Shown here piece by piece: positions 34,501 to 46,566 of a stretch of DNA of 64,000 nt. The stretch comes from Ancylostoma caninum. Lineage: Eukaryota; Nematoda; Chromadorea; Rhabditida; Ancylostomatidae. Both the position numbers and the translations under genes were made by a program. The stretch spans positions 4,565,001 to 4,629,000 of the forward strand of contig JBAJFG010000172.1 of assembly GCA_037903475.1 (NCBI GenBank). Direction: 5' to 3'. The notes under the pieces are model-generated. The model saw only the letters and a list, made by a program, of their open reading frames with translations. It searched no databases and had not been told where the DNA came from. Each line of letters begins with the position of its first letter. Within the stretch, counting starts at the first letter, position 1.

Positions 34501-37500
34501 TTTTGTACTCTTTGTCTGAAACAGCTCCAAAAGTGCGCAAGGACGAGAATGAAACTCGAGAAAATTTGTGTCAAAGATTGCACGTAGCAACGGATGCTCG
34601 ATTCCTCAATACCAGCGTGGACCACCTCATGCTGCTAACCAGAACCGAATACCTCGAGACGACAAACAAGTGCGGACGGCCATTAAACAATGCATAGTTC
34701 GAGCTCATCTACACGATGGTGTTTGCCTGATGAACATCCCAAATGACAGCATCAAATAAATCTAAAACGTAGTAGAACCTGGACGTTGTGGCAACTGTCC
34801 CTCGTCCATTGTGGCGAAGTTAGCTGTACAGACTTTTCCGCGGAAGGTGGAACAAGTGGTGGGTTCGACCTCGATTCTGGTTGCTCCTGTCGCCTCTAGC
34901 TGAGACAAAGTCGAGAATTGACAAACTGCGATGAGGTGTTTGACCTTACAGCACGCGTGTCAAGCAACAGGAGTCACTTCTAGAAATCTGACGACGACGG
35001 TTCCGTTGAGACGTTGGGTTAATAAGGGTTCGAGCAGAACAACCTAGTGTAACAGACACAAATTGTACAACAAACCAAGATTGTTTTGATCGTTTATTTC
35101 GGCCAACTTTATAGGGCAAAGTTATATACGACCATTAGTTTCTATGAGTCCATGAGTTTGCACTTTGTTGACTTACTGCTTTTAAGCTGGACCCAACCGT
35201 CAGCGAGGCATTTTTCGGCTACGTCGTTGCTATTTACAGTCTCGGTCAATGCTTAGCTTCACCAGCATTTGGATATTGGAGCAATCGCATCAAACAGGTT
35301 TGAATTAGCCCATTTTGGCGCGATGCCAGCCCCTCTGCGACCCTAACACCCGCTCGACACAGGTACGCGCGCCGACTATATTCGGGCTGAATATGATGCT
35401 GCTCGGAAATTTGATCTACTTGATCATGGACATTTTGCCGTCTGGCTATCGCTATGCAATGGCTGCTTCCAGAGTATTGATCGGCATCGGGTCAAGTACG
35501 TTACTCTGGCTATTTGACCTACAGTTCTGCCTGGGCTTTTGTTCCACTTCCTATTGGTTAATTAAGGTAACGGTGTGCTGCTACGAGCATATGCGTCCAC
35601 AGCATCCACATCAGCTGATCGATCCCGAGCCATCGGATGCGTGGCGACTGGGATCGCTGTTGGATTGGTGATTGGTCCAGGTATGTTGTGCATTTTTGCG
35701 TTCCGTGATTTTTTTAGATTGACCTCAGCGTCCGCTGTTACAGAAATTAAACTATTTCCTACATCATACCCCATCTGCATCTACGCTTGACCAATTTTCG
35801 ACCTTATTAAGGTCTCCAAGCCTTGTTCACCCCGTTGGGTGAGGACGGTGTTCACCTACTGTTCGGTTGGTCGTTGACAATGTACAAAGCACCTGCGCTA
35901 TTAGCGGCCATCATCAACATCTGTGGTATTCTGCTGATGTACTTCGCATTCGATGAGAAATATGCTGGACTTAAAGAAGACAACCAGGTTTCAGTTGTGG
36001 TTCTGGGTTGATTATCGATTTATCGATTAGCGTTAATTCCAGTCAACTCCTCTGCCACCCGCTGATCTCATAGCAGTGGCTATTTGTATCATAACACGGT
36101 TCACACAATTGTCCGTGTCAACGAATATTGAGACGTGAGCAACTCTTCAGTGCATTTAGGTGTGTCAATCAATACCTTATTGATTTTTCAGTCTCGGCTC
36201 CGCTTACTCGATGCTGATGTTCGACCTGTCGGCACCTGAGGCTGTCAGTGTCAACTCAATATCACAGGCAGTTCAAGGCATAGCAGCAGCGTTGATATTA
36301 CTGCCATTCCTATTCTTAGACATAGGTAAACGGTAAGCGTGGACATATCATCGACTTCATAAATAGTGATTACGGGAGAATTCAGTGGTTCGGACCCGCT
36401 CGCTCACGCGCATTAGCATACTATCGATCGATATAGACGCGCAGATAATCATAGTGGAAGGACGCAGACGGTGCGGAGCGTGCGAGCGGGTCCAAATCGC
36501 TGGCGTCTCCTATATTCCATATATGGGTGTACGTGAAAGACCATTAGTTTATCAGACGAACAATCGTAGTATTTTGGACGTAAGCCAAACCTATTAAAAG
36601 TAGATAAATAAGGAAGAATACATACTAGTCCACTAGTAACGGTTTACACCCAATCGATATCTATACATTGCAGGTTGAAGCAACGAACAGTCAATATTGC
36701 ATGTATTCTCGGTTTTCTGGCATTCCACCTGATTACTTACCCATGGGACTTCGGGAAATACGTCACAGTCCATCAGGAAGGTAAGTCATTGTTCCAATGT
36801 AAAAACCTGCCCACACATTCATCCGGCGAGTCATTAATCGATAATCGATTTCTGTGCCTCAGACTCGCCCGCTGGCGGATGCGATGCGAATCGGTTCGCT
36901 TGGTGTTCGACAATGCCTAAGGTGGATTTTTGGGTGTATTATGCCTCACTCTGCCTCGTTTTCGAGATGACCTTCGCCGTTAGTAACGTCGTCCTTTCGA
37001 CGCTATTCTCGAAAGTCATCGGTCCGCGGAGGCAGGTATGGACGAGTTAGATGAAATCCAGAAGAAACTTTTGAAAATATAATTGATGATTCAGGGTACA
37101 ATGCAGGGAATTTTCCAAATGTCCGGTTCAGTGGCACGAATGGCGGAGCCAGTGATTTTAAAGTAAGTTTCCGACCATTTGTGAGGAAAAACGAATTTTT
37201 GTCATTTCTACAGCAGACATTTACTGTTGATTCACGATTTTGACGACATTCAGGCGAAAACATTTTGCGCTGCAGGCCTCCCACTCTTACATCACAGAAT
37301 ACCCCCTGTCAATTCTGCCGCGCCGCACCAGCTAAGCAGCGCGGCAAACCACCTGGGCACTAAGGTTGCCGTGCGTTGTCGGTGTTGATGTTTTGCCTAT
37401 GTTTTCCGTTTTTAACCTATCTTCGTTTTCATTTTGAAACCATTTACAAAACACAAAACACCAATATTACCTAAGTTAGACAACTACAGCGCCCAGTTGT

Positions 37501-38017
37501 TTTGCCGCGTCGCTTAAGTGGTGCGGCGCGGCAGACCAAACAGGTGGTACTCTGTGATGCAAGAGTGTTTGACTGGCAGTGTAGAATCTTTTGGTAGGAC
37601 TAGTTTTTCGAAATTGCTACATGAAAGGGTTAAAGATACAATGTTGACTGTATTCTTCCTCTTGGGTTCCCGTAATCTTATTTTGAAATTGATCTTTCAA
37701 TGGCTGTGATCAACTTGACGATTTTCTCACCTGGCCAGGCAGCTATTTTGCAATTATTATAGGGAAAAGCAACTATGCACGAAGATATGGCCTAACACAA
37801 AAAAAAATGATTAAATTCCAACTTCTGGAGGGTTTCCTCAGCCATATTATTGAATTTTAGTCTGGTCTACTCGCATTTCGGGCCGAAGGGAGTTTGGCAG
37901 GTGGAGATTGCCCAACTTGCATTCACTCTTCTCCTCTGGCTTGTGTTTCTGCCTCGACTCGTGCCATTAGAAAAACTTCCTCGCACGGAGGAATCCAAAC
38001 AAAAAGAAGTCGCTTGA
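31541..38017 (+). CDS. MFS transporter, MFSD8/CLN7-like
   Basis: Twelve exons are inferred: 31541-31635, 33445-33544, 35187-35297, 35363-35495, 35567-35680, 35812-35987, 36043-36134, 36192-36332, 36674-36780, 36863-37035, 37095-37162 and 37861-38017. All phases agree, giving 488 aa, close to the usual size of this 12-helix family. Diagnostic segments are [112 protein letters not shown] and [14 protein letters not shown]. Human MFSD8/CLN7 is a late endosomal/lysosomal membrane protein, loss of which causes a ceroid lipofuscinosis, so a lysosomal site is the likely location here. The hydrophilic start ([10 protein letters not shown]..) has no signal peptide, as expected. Introns 1 and 2 are long; intron 2 holds a LINE relic, intron 9 a foldback, intron 11 a GC-rich MITE. 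Confidence 0.9.
34128..34625 (-). pseudogene. 3' end of a CR1-like LINE ORF2, degraded
   Basis: The minus frame contains [17 protein letters not shown] followed by [20 protein letters not shown]. This matches the conserved tail of CR1/Jockey-type reverse transcriptase proteins (FTRRL..Y..RL..L.L.SLE.RR..DL...YKI). No RT core is present nearby. It lies antisense in intron 2 of the MFS gene. Another protein-like minus frame (33611-33800, preceded by a CTGCAG acceptor) in the same intron is unassigned. Confidence 0.6.
36385..36500. repeat. Short foldback in MFS intron 9
   Basis: GGACCCGCTCGC near 36391 and its inverse GCGAGCGGGTCC near 36484 bracket about 80 bases. Confidence 0.6.
37270..37588. 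mobile_element. GC-rich-end ~320 bp MITE, copy 1
   Basis: The ends read CACTCTTACATCACAGAATAC inward from the left and the inverse (GTACTCTGTGATGCAAGAGTG) on the right. Subterminal GCCGCGCCGCACCA / TGGTGCGGCGCGGC blocks pair with each other. It lies in the last intron of the MFS gene. Relatives are at 43227-43541, 57693-58001 and, in part, 44510-44594. Confidence 0.75.
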
Positions 38018-38685
38018 TCTTGACAACTGAGTCTGATCTGGACAACTGACACAAATCAATATGGAGAGTCAAGCTAGCAGCGTTGAGTTCTACAGCGTAA
38101 TAACAGCAAAACATACAGAAACACAGGAAGTTGATCTAACATAACTTGCGATGACTTTTCTCCCCTAGAGCAGAGGCTAGACAATCAATATATCGATTGG
38201 TGAGAGCCGTATTATCCACTGCATCGACGACGCATTTTTGCGGAAATTTTAGTAATCAGTATTGCCGTTTCTCATATTTATCATGTGAATTTCATTGCCA
38301 GCTTTGGTCTGGAATTTTCCATAGAAACTCTGTCTTTCTTGGTGTTTATTGCACTTTGTTATGTTGAGGCTGTTTGTAATCAGTCATTTTACACCACTCG
38401 TGGGTGGAGTTTGCATTCCACAGTTTGTTCCAGTTGTCTCACTAGTCGATGATAAGTTTAGCTGTCAGCGCTAGAATGTGATAGGCCAGATGATCGCTAG
38501 ATATTTGTAGCCGTGTAACGGTTTGGTGCCTACCAACGAAATTATGTTGAGCATTCCCAGGGACAGTTGTCCAACGAGAAATGACACGAAAATTAATATG
38601 TTCTTTGAAAATATTCGAGTGTTGGCCATCGTTTTTATCGAATTCCTTACAAATCTGAATGAATTTCTTCGTACGCTCTGCGTCT

Positions 38686-40312
38686 CTAACATCCAGGATG
38701 AATCTAAACCAACACATAACATGAATGAATGAGAGGGAAAAGAAGCAGAATCATCAGCGTACCTTTGAGCATACAGCTTCTGACTTGCTGATCTCAAAGA
38801 ATTTGGCAAACATCCTTGGAATAACACCATCAACGAACCGGTCACACTAAAAATAAGATTTCCATTCTCATTTGTTTATTTCTTCCATTACAAGGACTTC
38901 CAAGTTTGATTCTTTTTTAATTAATTCTTGTACTTACGGTAGTTGCAAAATCGCCAAGATAGTCGCAAGCTGATCTCTTCAGCTCGCTGATGACAAAGCG
39001 CTGGAACCTGGCAGTTTCCGGTCGGTCCACTGCAGTCTGGAAATCGATCGATTATTGATTTATCGATCACAACTCACGCGATAATTCACGCTCACCTTAA
39101 AGTATTCCTGAACGCCAGCGCATGATTTACACTTCAAGTTGTTTCTCTGTGACTTGGATAGCTTAGACATGCGTACCACTAAAGCAACAAATTTATAGCA
39201 CAACTGACACAAAATTGTATCAGCTGTCCGTAGTAGACCTACACGACACGGAATCACATGACTTCATTTCTTTGCACACTCCTTCAGGAGTGAACTGTTC
39301 ATAAGTCATGTAGAGTACGGTGGGAAGATAGAGTGAGAGGAAATCGTCGCAACCGGCAGTGAAGTTCGATGGGAGAAGGTCGTGGCAGGCGAGATTCTGG
39401 ATACCTGCTGACGTAGCGTTCTGGAATACGTTGTTTAACATAATCTTACACCATCCTACACTATATGGCACTTTTCTATGTGCCTTAATACCTCCAGTCG
39501 CCTTTCTGTGATTACGGAATTTAACAGCACTTGTAATATGTTCGGGAAATTTTCCACCAAGATTCAAATGGAAGTTTACATTCTTCCTCCACTGGAGGTT
39601 CAATACCTAGAGTATTCAGAGTACACAGATCGCGCCTAAGTGCTATATTCCAAGATGTCTTAACATGATATATCATCCAAATACGCGATATAACACGTCC
39701 TGACTTCGCCAATCATGGCGTGTATTCAGTTTGCGCCACACTTAACGTGGTTTTACATAGTTCCTGTTGTTTTCATAAGACGAAACAGGTCAGTTAAGTA
39801 AATCTGAGATGTTTTTGCATGGTATGACATGATCTGGGCCATACTTAACGTGATTTTACGAATTTTTATCGTTTTACAATGCGAAAAGTAAATCTGACAT
39901 GTTTTCACACAGTATGACATGATTTCGGCCATAGTTAACGTGATTTTATGTAGTTTCTATTGTTTTAGAAGATGAAACAGGTCAGTTAGGTAAATCTGAC
40001 ATGTTTTTACACCATTTGACATGATTAGCGCCATAGTTAACGCGATTTTAATGGTTTCTCTCGTTTACACAGGAAAAAACAGGTCAGATATGTGAATCTA
40101 ACATGTTTTTACACTGTCTGACATGATCTGACATGTCGTTTAATGTTCAAATAACCAACCCTTTCAGCAATCAGTCCACTGATAACCTCCTCAACAGCCA
40201 ACTTGCATTCCAGGCAGCTCATGAGGATACTTCCGGTCGGAGTCTGGATCGCTTTGGCGGCTTCAAAAAAGGCGGCCGCCGGGTGGAGCGACGATTCGAC
40301 ATGGGGCGGGGT
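38686..40312 (-). CDS. Two-saposin-domain protein (5' end not resolved)
   Basis: Exons in coding order: 40312-40160 (start tentative), 39420-39243, 39178-39096, 39036-38938, 38846-38763 and 38703-38686, ending AVCSKIHPGC-stop. Each of the two saposin B domains has the six-cysteine layout. Domain 1 has CLECKLAVEEVISGL, ACHDLLPSNFTAGC and GVCKEMKSC. Domain 2 has CKSCAGVQEYF, SACDYLGD, CDRFVDG and VCSKIHPGC. Saposin-like proteins bind and disturb membrane lipids in lysosomes or as secreted gut effectors. No signal-peptide exon could be placed in the ~330 bp between the first exon and the AATAAA of the upstream gene. The first intron holds a four-unit tandem repeat. The two genes are on the same strand and about 470 bp apart, which would suit an operon. 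Confidence 0.8.
39728..40132 (-). repeat. Four-unit ~100 bp tandem repeat in a saposin gene intron
   Basis: Units contain GCCATA.TTAACGTGATTTTA, GAAACAGGTCAGTTA and AAATCTGACATGTTTT.ACA blocks, spaced 91-103 bp apart. Copies are diverged, and unit starts lie near 39735, 39838, 39929 and 40031. Confidence 0.8.
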
Positions 40313-40638
40313 CTAAAATCGTTCTATAGCCTCCTGAAACTCCCAGAGGGAAGAATTCCTGTAAATTGCCAAAAAATGGGGTGAAAATACGAGGGTGAAG
40401 CAGTGGGACTTCGGTGACAGTAGGGAGAACTGAGAAAGAGCTGTTTTCCAAAATTTGTCAGTTGTCCGGAAATTAATGGTCCGACAGCACCAGGCTATGA
40501 CGGTACATGGATGAACTATGTCCATAAAGCTAACACTTTTGACTGTACACTTTCTTAGGCTGGACAAGAATTCAGTCACAGAGGATCGATCATGACGTCA
40601 CCAGGTAAAAGCTGAACGACACAAATTTACAAAATAGC

Positions 40639-40644
40639 TTTATT
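40639..40644 (-). promoter_or_regulatory. Polyadenylation signal AATAAA
   Basis: AATAAA on the minus strand lies about 145 bases after the stop of the 40786-44033 saposin gene and upstream of the second saposin gene. Confidence 0.5.
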
Positions 40645-40785
40645 CACTTAAATACACATGATAATACTAAACAAAGCGAACAGTAACTTCAGCACCACGT
40701 AAACAACATATCAAGCGCTTGGATGAACAAAGGAACAGAAGACACGATGAATAAAAGGAAGCAACGTCGACGGGGATGAGCAGTT

Positions 40786-43700
40786 TTACAGACGTGACAG
40801 GAATCCGACGAATCCTACCAGTTTGCGCTGAGCTCCCATACGTGGGCAGAAACCGATATCAGCACAGGCCTGAAAATGATGACGTCAGTTGGTCGTCCTA
40901 AAAATCCCGATTGGGCACATACTCGTCCACGCTTACCTTCTTAGGATCTTGAAGCAGTGAATCGAGTTCTTGGAACATTTCCGGAAGGAACTGCTCGACC
41001 AACATGTCGCACTATAATAAATATGCATTTTTCCCATTTCTCCCTTGAAAAGGTGAAATCCTGGCCAGACCCACCATTCCCTGATAACGAGGTATGTGCT
41101 TGCAGACGTTCTGGGAGAAGAATTCACGGATGGCTTGTTGCTTCTCCTTATCCTCGACGAGGGTTTTCAGTTCTTTGGCGGCAAACTGGCATTCATCACA
41201 GACGAGGTCGTTCTGGATAATGACGTCATTACTTCAAGTATTGACCTAACACGTTCTCACAAGGTACAAGTTAGAGCAGGGGCTATCAACGTATTGTGGA
41301 GACTGACACGAAATTGCATTAGAAATTTGCTCAATTCGAAGGTAACTGGTAGCCTAACATGATATAACATACGTCATAATTTGTCGCCATTTCAGTCTCT
41401 CACAGTCGTTTTGGCTCTCTATCTCTTTTTCTCACTTTTCGATAACTGTAAACTGATGTTCACTGGTGTTCCCCCTCCCCCCTTCTCTCTAATTTTTTTT
41501 CATATTATTTAACATTACTTTTGAGAGCCTCCAATGTTTTGCAGGTGTTGAATACCATACCATTCAATTTATGTTAGACACAGTTACTTGGCACCTCACG
41601 TTCATGAAGCAGCAAAAGGCTGCAAAACTGAGCAGATATAAAGGGAACACCAAATGGTAAAGTGAATACGGACCAGTGCCGCGGTGGGGTGTGGCCCCCT
41701 GACTGTCTGTCACACTCTTCGACCGACAATGTTTCGATGACGCTCTCTAATAACCTGTGCTCATGGCCGCTGCCCCTCGGCATTGATCCGATCTGACCTG
41801 GCCATTTGGATCTTCCTTTATAAATGCAAGAAGAAAGCATGTACTTAACTGATAAAATGGTAGGGCTTTTTTGCAAACTACAGAGCTGTCTCAATTTTAC
41901 CTGCTGTGGGATTCATGAACATTCACGGGGAGGTATTAATCATTCTATAATGGACGAGTTCTCTCGGTAGAAAATTGGGTATACTTTTTGGGTCGTCTTG
42001 CCTCAGTCGGAGATAACAAGTAATATCAACTATATCGAGTATATCGGCTTTTGTCAGAATGAACCCGTTCCCCCACCCCACCCCATCCAGGAACCCATTC
42101 CAGGAGGGTTCTGAGGGAAGCTCAGAACCTTCCTGGAACGTTTAAAAATCCCACAGCTTTTCTAAAGCGCAGAGCAGGCGGTGCTCCCACCACCTTTAGT
42201 CATGTGTTTGTGCTCGATCGGATGTACACGCGGTTTCACTTGTCGCTTCACGCGTGTCAACCGGTCGAACACATTGTCGCCAATATGTTAGGGAGTTGCA
42301 CTCGTGGAGAGCCGAGTTCACCTACACGCCGTAAAAACCATTTCAACCAAACGGCGACGCACACTCACATGCGCTAATAAAAATAAGATGGAACAGAAAA
42401 ACCTAGCAAAAAAATTTGGTAAAACTTAGAGATTACAAACAAATAGTTTAACAGCAGAGGTCCCAGGAAAAACTTTGGATCACTTCGGGATGGAAAAATA
42501 AATAAAAGAAGTCCAACTAATAAGGAGGAATAATGCCCTGAGCCAGGGCAAAAAAAAACGATACCTAGTCAATGCAGAAACATGGACAGCACCATGTTAT
42601 ATTTACACGGCGCAAAATGTTAATTTATTAACGATTAAAAGTAGAATTTAGTAACTTAACGTTCCAAGAAGCTAACTATTTTCAGATCTTCGTCGGAGCA
42701 GACCGCTGGCTTCAGCCTATGGGTCCGGTAATTTTTATAACTTAGAGAACTCTACGTCTCAGTGAATGGATTTTCGAAATTTCTTGAAGAATGCTGGATT
42801 CTGGTGAAGTCACGTGATAGATTTTTCAATATTCACAAAGCTTACGTGCAAGTTTCAAAAATCCTCACCTTTGCTTCAACTTTGTTCATTCCTCTCTTGG
42901 CGTAGAGCAATCCAATTCGGTGGAAAGCATCGAGGCGAGAGTTGGAGCACATGTGGAACGATTTGCAGACACGGTGAGCATCTTGCTGGAATACTGATGA
43001 TTTGGTTATTGTAAACCAAATACAGTGACCTACAGTGCAGGAGATAGCCATTAAAATGCAAATTGGGGTTGAACTACATATAATATAGCTAAGGAAATCT
43101 CTGGAAGCGAAGTTAAACAACAGGCAAAGTATCACTCTCAATCAACCGGAATCATTAATAGAGGCAGCAACCGCAGTTAACCATTACGATAGTTCATTAA
43201 GTATTCAAGTTACTTCATATTTAAAATACACGGCGCCAGTCACTCTTGCATCACAGAATACTTCTCTGCTGCGCCGCACCACTTATGCGGTGCGGCAGAC
43301 CAACTAGGAGCTGGCGTTGCCGCCATTGATATTAGGCTTACGCTTTTGTTTGCGAATCCTTTGCAAACAGATTACCATGCAAATAAACAAATAAGCAAGA
43401 AAACAAACAAAAATATATGCCACACATCAATAGCGGCAACGCCAGAACCCACATGCTTAGCCGCGCTGCATGGGTGCTGCGGAGCGGCTGAGAAAATGGG
43501 TGATATTCTGCGATGCAAGAATGATTGGCCGACACTGTAGAAAAACAACCAGCCAGCACTATTGCTTCTAAATACTATACATTCTAAGCTTCTGCACAAT
43601 CTGGAAAATATCTACTTCTTGGATTTTTATGGGATTTCTTTCCTGTCGTAGAAAAAAAAGGAGGTCGAGCTCACCAAATAAGGCTCGAGCTTCTTGACAA

Positions 43701-44033
43701 TAACGTCCAACTTCGACACAAATACTCGGCACTCATCCACGTATGAAGTCTCGTGGCACAACACGTTCAACAACATCTTCAACTCGGCCAACTTCTTCGG
43801 GTCCTTAGCGGCTTCGCTGAATCGACGAACCAACTGAAATTTGACGCTGTATCTAGGAAGTTTTGGCATTCCGGAAATTCCAAGAAACTCCATACCGCTT
43901 GGCATTCATCGCATGTTGACTTGATTTCCACTGCTCCAACTGCTTCCTTGCTAATTTTGTTGTGCTTCAGCATCGACTCCTTGTCGAATGCAAAGCAAGC
44001 GGCGATGACCGCGAAAAGGACGAAGTACTTCAT
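40786..44033 (-). CDS. Secreted/lysosomal two-saposin-domain protein
   Basis: Six exons in coding order: 44033-43896, 43833-43675, 42985-42869, 41212-41075, 41011-40937 and 40869-40786. All junctions are in phase, giving 236 aa. Residues 1-16 (MKYFVLFAVIAACFAF) are a signal peptide. Saposin B domain 1 has cysteines 41, 44, 72, 81, 106 and 112 (CDECQA .. VLCHE .. DECRV .. VCKSFHMC). Domain 2 has cysteines 143, 146, 175, 185, 211 and 217 (CDECQF .. VCKH .. CDML .. CADIGFC). This is the exact saposin pattern for three disulfides per domain. Such proteins present or disrupt lipids in acidic compartments. The 1.66 kb intron 3 holds a hairpin at 42098-42138, and intron 2 holds a GC-rich MITE. The neighbour at 38686-40312 has the same domain pair and is probably an old duplicate. 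Confidence 0.92.
42098..42138. repeat. 18 bp-stem hairpin
   Basis: TTCCAGGAGGGTTCTGAG and its inverse (one mismatch) are separated by five bases, in intron 3 of the saposin gene. Confidence 0.7.
43227..43541. mobile_element. GC-rich-end MITE, copy 2
   Basis: It begins CAGTCACTCTTGCATCACAG and ends with the inverse (CTGCGATGCAAGAATGATTGG..ACACTGTAG). TGCGCCGCACCACTTATGCG is subterminal. It lies in intron 2 of the 40786-44033 saposin gene. Confidence 0.75.
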
Positions 44034-44509
44034 CCTGAAAATCTTGGGAGATTGATAAGGAAAGCCGAAAATTGAGGAGAAAATGAGCAGTAAGGAGCAG
44101 TGGTAAAGTGGCTGAAGAAATCGAGGAAAACATAATCAAACGGACAAATGAGGTGCAGTTCGATTACAGATCAAAATAGGCAGTCAATAATGAATGATCT
44201 CGGCTCCATGCAGTGGCGGACGCAGAAAGTGGCGGAATAAGATTCTATTGAAAATAATAATATTATAAAAGCAAACAATCAAAAATAAGCTAATACAAGA
44301 TTTTTATTTGTATTGTGAAGTAATTTCAAAAATTTGGCGACCCATTCCCGGTAGGGTGCGCCCCGATTAGGTGTGTTTTGTGTTTCTCGGGTGCAGCCGG
44401 TACCGATGTGGTCCGAATATTTCAGATTGAGAACAAACAACAAGAAAGAGGTGATATAGCATAAGCGAAACATTAAGACCGGCGACTTTCGACAACCACA
44501 CCACCAAGC

Positions 44510-44594
44510 TGGTCTTCCGCGCCGCGTAGGTGGTGCGGAGCGGCAGATTAGATGGGTGAGGTGCTTCAATCCAAAAATGATTGATCGGCATTGT
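44510..44594. mobile_element. Partial copy of the GC-rich-end MITE
   Basis: One end only: GTGGTGCGGAGCGGCAGATTA, then a TGATTGATCGGCATTGTAG terminus. It is upstream of the saposin gene start. A recognisable left half is missing or diverged. Confidence 0.5.
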
Positions 44595-44993
44595 AGCTAG
44601 TGGATAGCTCGAATAGCGCAGATTCATTTCCAGTTAGACGGCAGTGATTCCAAGCACAAGAGCACAAGATAGCAAGAAAATACTTCAATGTAGCTTCTGT
44701 ATTTGATCACTGTTGAACGAATACGTAAATATTGATCAAATGGAAATATTTGAAAGGTCCTGTGAGGTATTCTGTAATGCAATCCTACTCCAGATTTTTG
44801 CCTAAAATTTCCGTTCAAACATAAAGGCTGAGATTAAAAAAATATCTAGCAAAAGACATAACATTATGAATAAGCGAATCGTAATTGAAGTATAAATGGT
44901 AGGTCTGCTACAGGCCTGAGGAAAAGAAGGCCTCTATTCAGTTACTTGTTTCTTCTTCATTTTTTATTCACTTGCCCTCTTAGATAAGCTCAG

Positions 44994-45147
44994 CTATAGT
45001 CCGTTCCAAAAACGAACACAGTTCAGTATTCGTGCCAGTGACAGGCATTTCTCGTCTGCCTCTCCGAGTACTGCACTACTTCTCGCGCTCTCTCGTTCTC
45101 TAATTGCTGCGCAATTACGTTTCCCCGTGAAACAACACCCTATATTA
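44994..45147. mobile_element. ~150 bp short TIR-type element, copy 1
   Basis: It runs CTATAGTCCGTTCCAAAAACGA to GTGAAACAACACCCTATA (in pieces). The inverted relative is at 51806-51949. It has no coding. Confidence 0.6.
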
Positions 45148-45469
45148 ATAACTGTAGAGAGAATGATGATAGCATGAAAATCTTCAAAATGGAGGAAATA
45201 ACCTCTGAATTCGAGATAAATAGCAGCTCTGCCATGGGCCATTCTTGTCTCCGCCCCTAAAACTGCGGCACAGTTCTGCAAAGTGTCGCGGTAGGGTAAA
45301 AAACGGTGATATGCTGAAATCATGGTGGATTGTTTTTTTTTTCGTGCACCTGATTGATTGCAATAGGTCAAAAAAAGAGAAATCGATAGTATGAGGCATT
45401 GGGTTGATTATGAGTGAATCAATAAGGACTGAAACGCAGCATTACCGTCAACCCAGTGAGCGTGCTAAT

Positions 45470-45790
45470 GTTCCCGAATTTACTCATTAACTGTCACTTA
45501 TTAAAATGTTTACCCACGTTTGACTTGACTACACTACTACCCACTGGTAATCTTACCCATGTGTGTGAGATTACCTACCCTTCCAATGATGCATACGGGC
45601 CAATAATATGAATCTAGGCACACTGGCACCACTATAAACGTGTAAGAGTACCCATATTTAGCCTCTACTTCTTAAGCATCATCAGATGTTAACCCACACG
45701 TGACCTTGTTTACGCCCAGCTACTGCCTGTGATTGATCATACCCATGGGTATGAGATTACCCATCATTCCAGTGGTGCATCCGAGTCTTC
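45470..45790. repeat. TTACCCATGGGTAA-type dispersed repeat
   Basis: Blocks TGTTTACCCACGTTTGACTT, GTAATCTTACCCATGTGTG and ATACCCATGGGTATGAGATT end in GGTGCATCCGAG. It is the same family as 18585-19225. Between 45800 and 48300 I see no supported gene. Confidence 0.5.
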
Positions 45791-46505
45791 AATGCCTTGA
45801 TAGACAACCTTACAGCATGCATTGTCATTTCTGTTTTGAAGACTTGTTTGAGTACAACCACCCAGTTGTTTATGGATTCTTACGTTTGTTCATTTACCAT
45901 GTTAAGGGTGCACCGTTGTGGCAATAAATAAGACGACGAAATGAAGCGGAACAAATTCTGGAGAAAGAAAGGGAGTATAGGATAGAAAATACACTCCAAA
46001 ACAACTTTTAGCTACCCACGAAAAAAAACAGAAGATAAATAAAAAAAGAGACACTAGAAGCTGAAGACTCAGTGACAATTTGGTTAGAAGCGAGAAAAAA
46101 AAACAAAGGCGTTTCCTAAGCGCATTTCCCAATTTTCTATCAAAAATTAGCAAGTTCTGGGAGAAAACCAGCCAGAAAACTCATCAATGAGCCTGGAGAA
46201 CGATCCAGAAACCAGGCAAGTATCGAAGGAGGCGGGCGATCAATGGCTAACGATGTCGGCCGGCAAACGAACGGTCTTGTGACCAGCACAGCTGTCGTTT
46301 GACGCTTGGCCTCCGGGGCACTCGTGGAGGTCGGCTGATCGACTGATGGCCGCTCGACTCGCCTGAGGGGTGGAGCACCGTCATGACTCAGCGATTTGCA
46401 CACTCTTTTTTCGCTGTTTGGAGGTGGCTGGCGCGAATTTCATGTGTTTGCTTGCACTAGTATTGGTAAAATTCATGTTTATGGTTATAGTTGTCAGCAG
46501 AACCG

Positions 46506-46566
46506 GCCCCTTATCAAGAGCACCTGAAGAACCGGAACCGTTCTTCAGGTGCTCTTGATAAGGGGC
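46506..46566. repeat. Perfect 27 bp inverted repeat with 7-base loop
   Basis: Left arm 46506-46532 and right arm 46540-46566 are exact reverse complements (arm starts GCCCCTTATCAAGAG). The loop is CGGAACC. It could form a long stable hairpin if transcribed, such as a small-RNA precursor or a mini-foldback element. No flanking gene is supported. Confidence 0.85.

Noticed and set aside
38442..38717. 91-codon minus frame overlapping the last saposin exon
   Set aside because: The in-phase splice gives IHPGC and a stop, completing the sixth saposin cysteine; the longer frame is out of phase.
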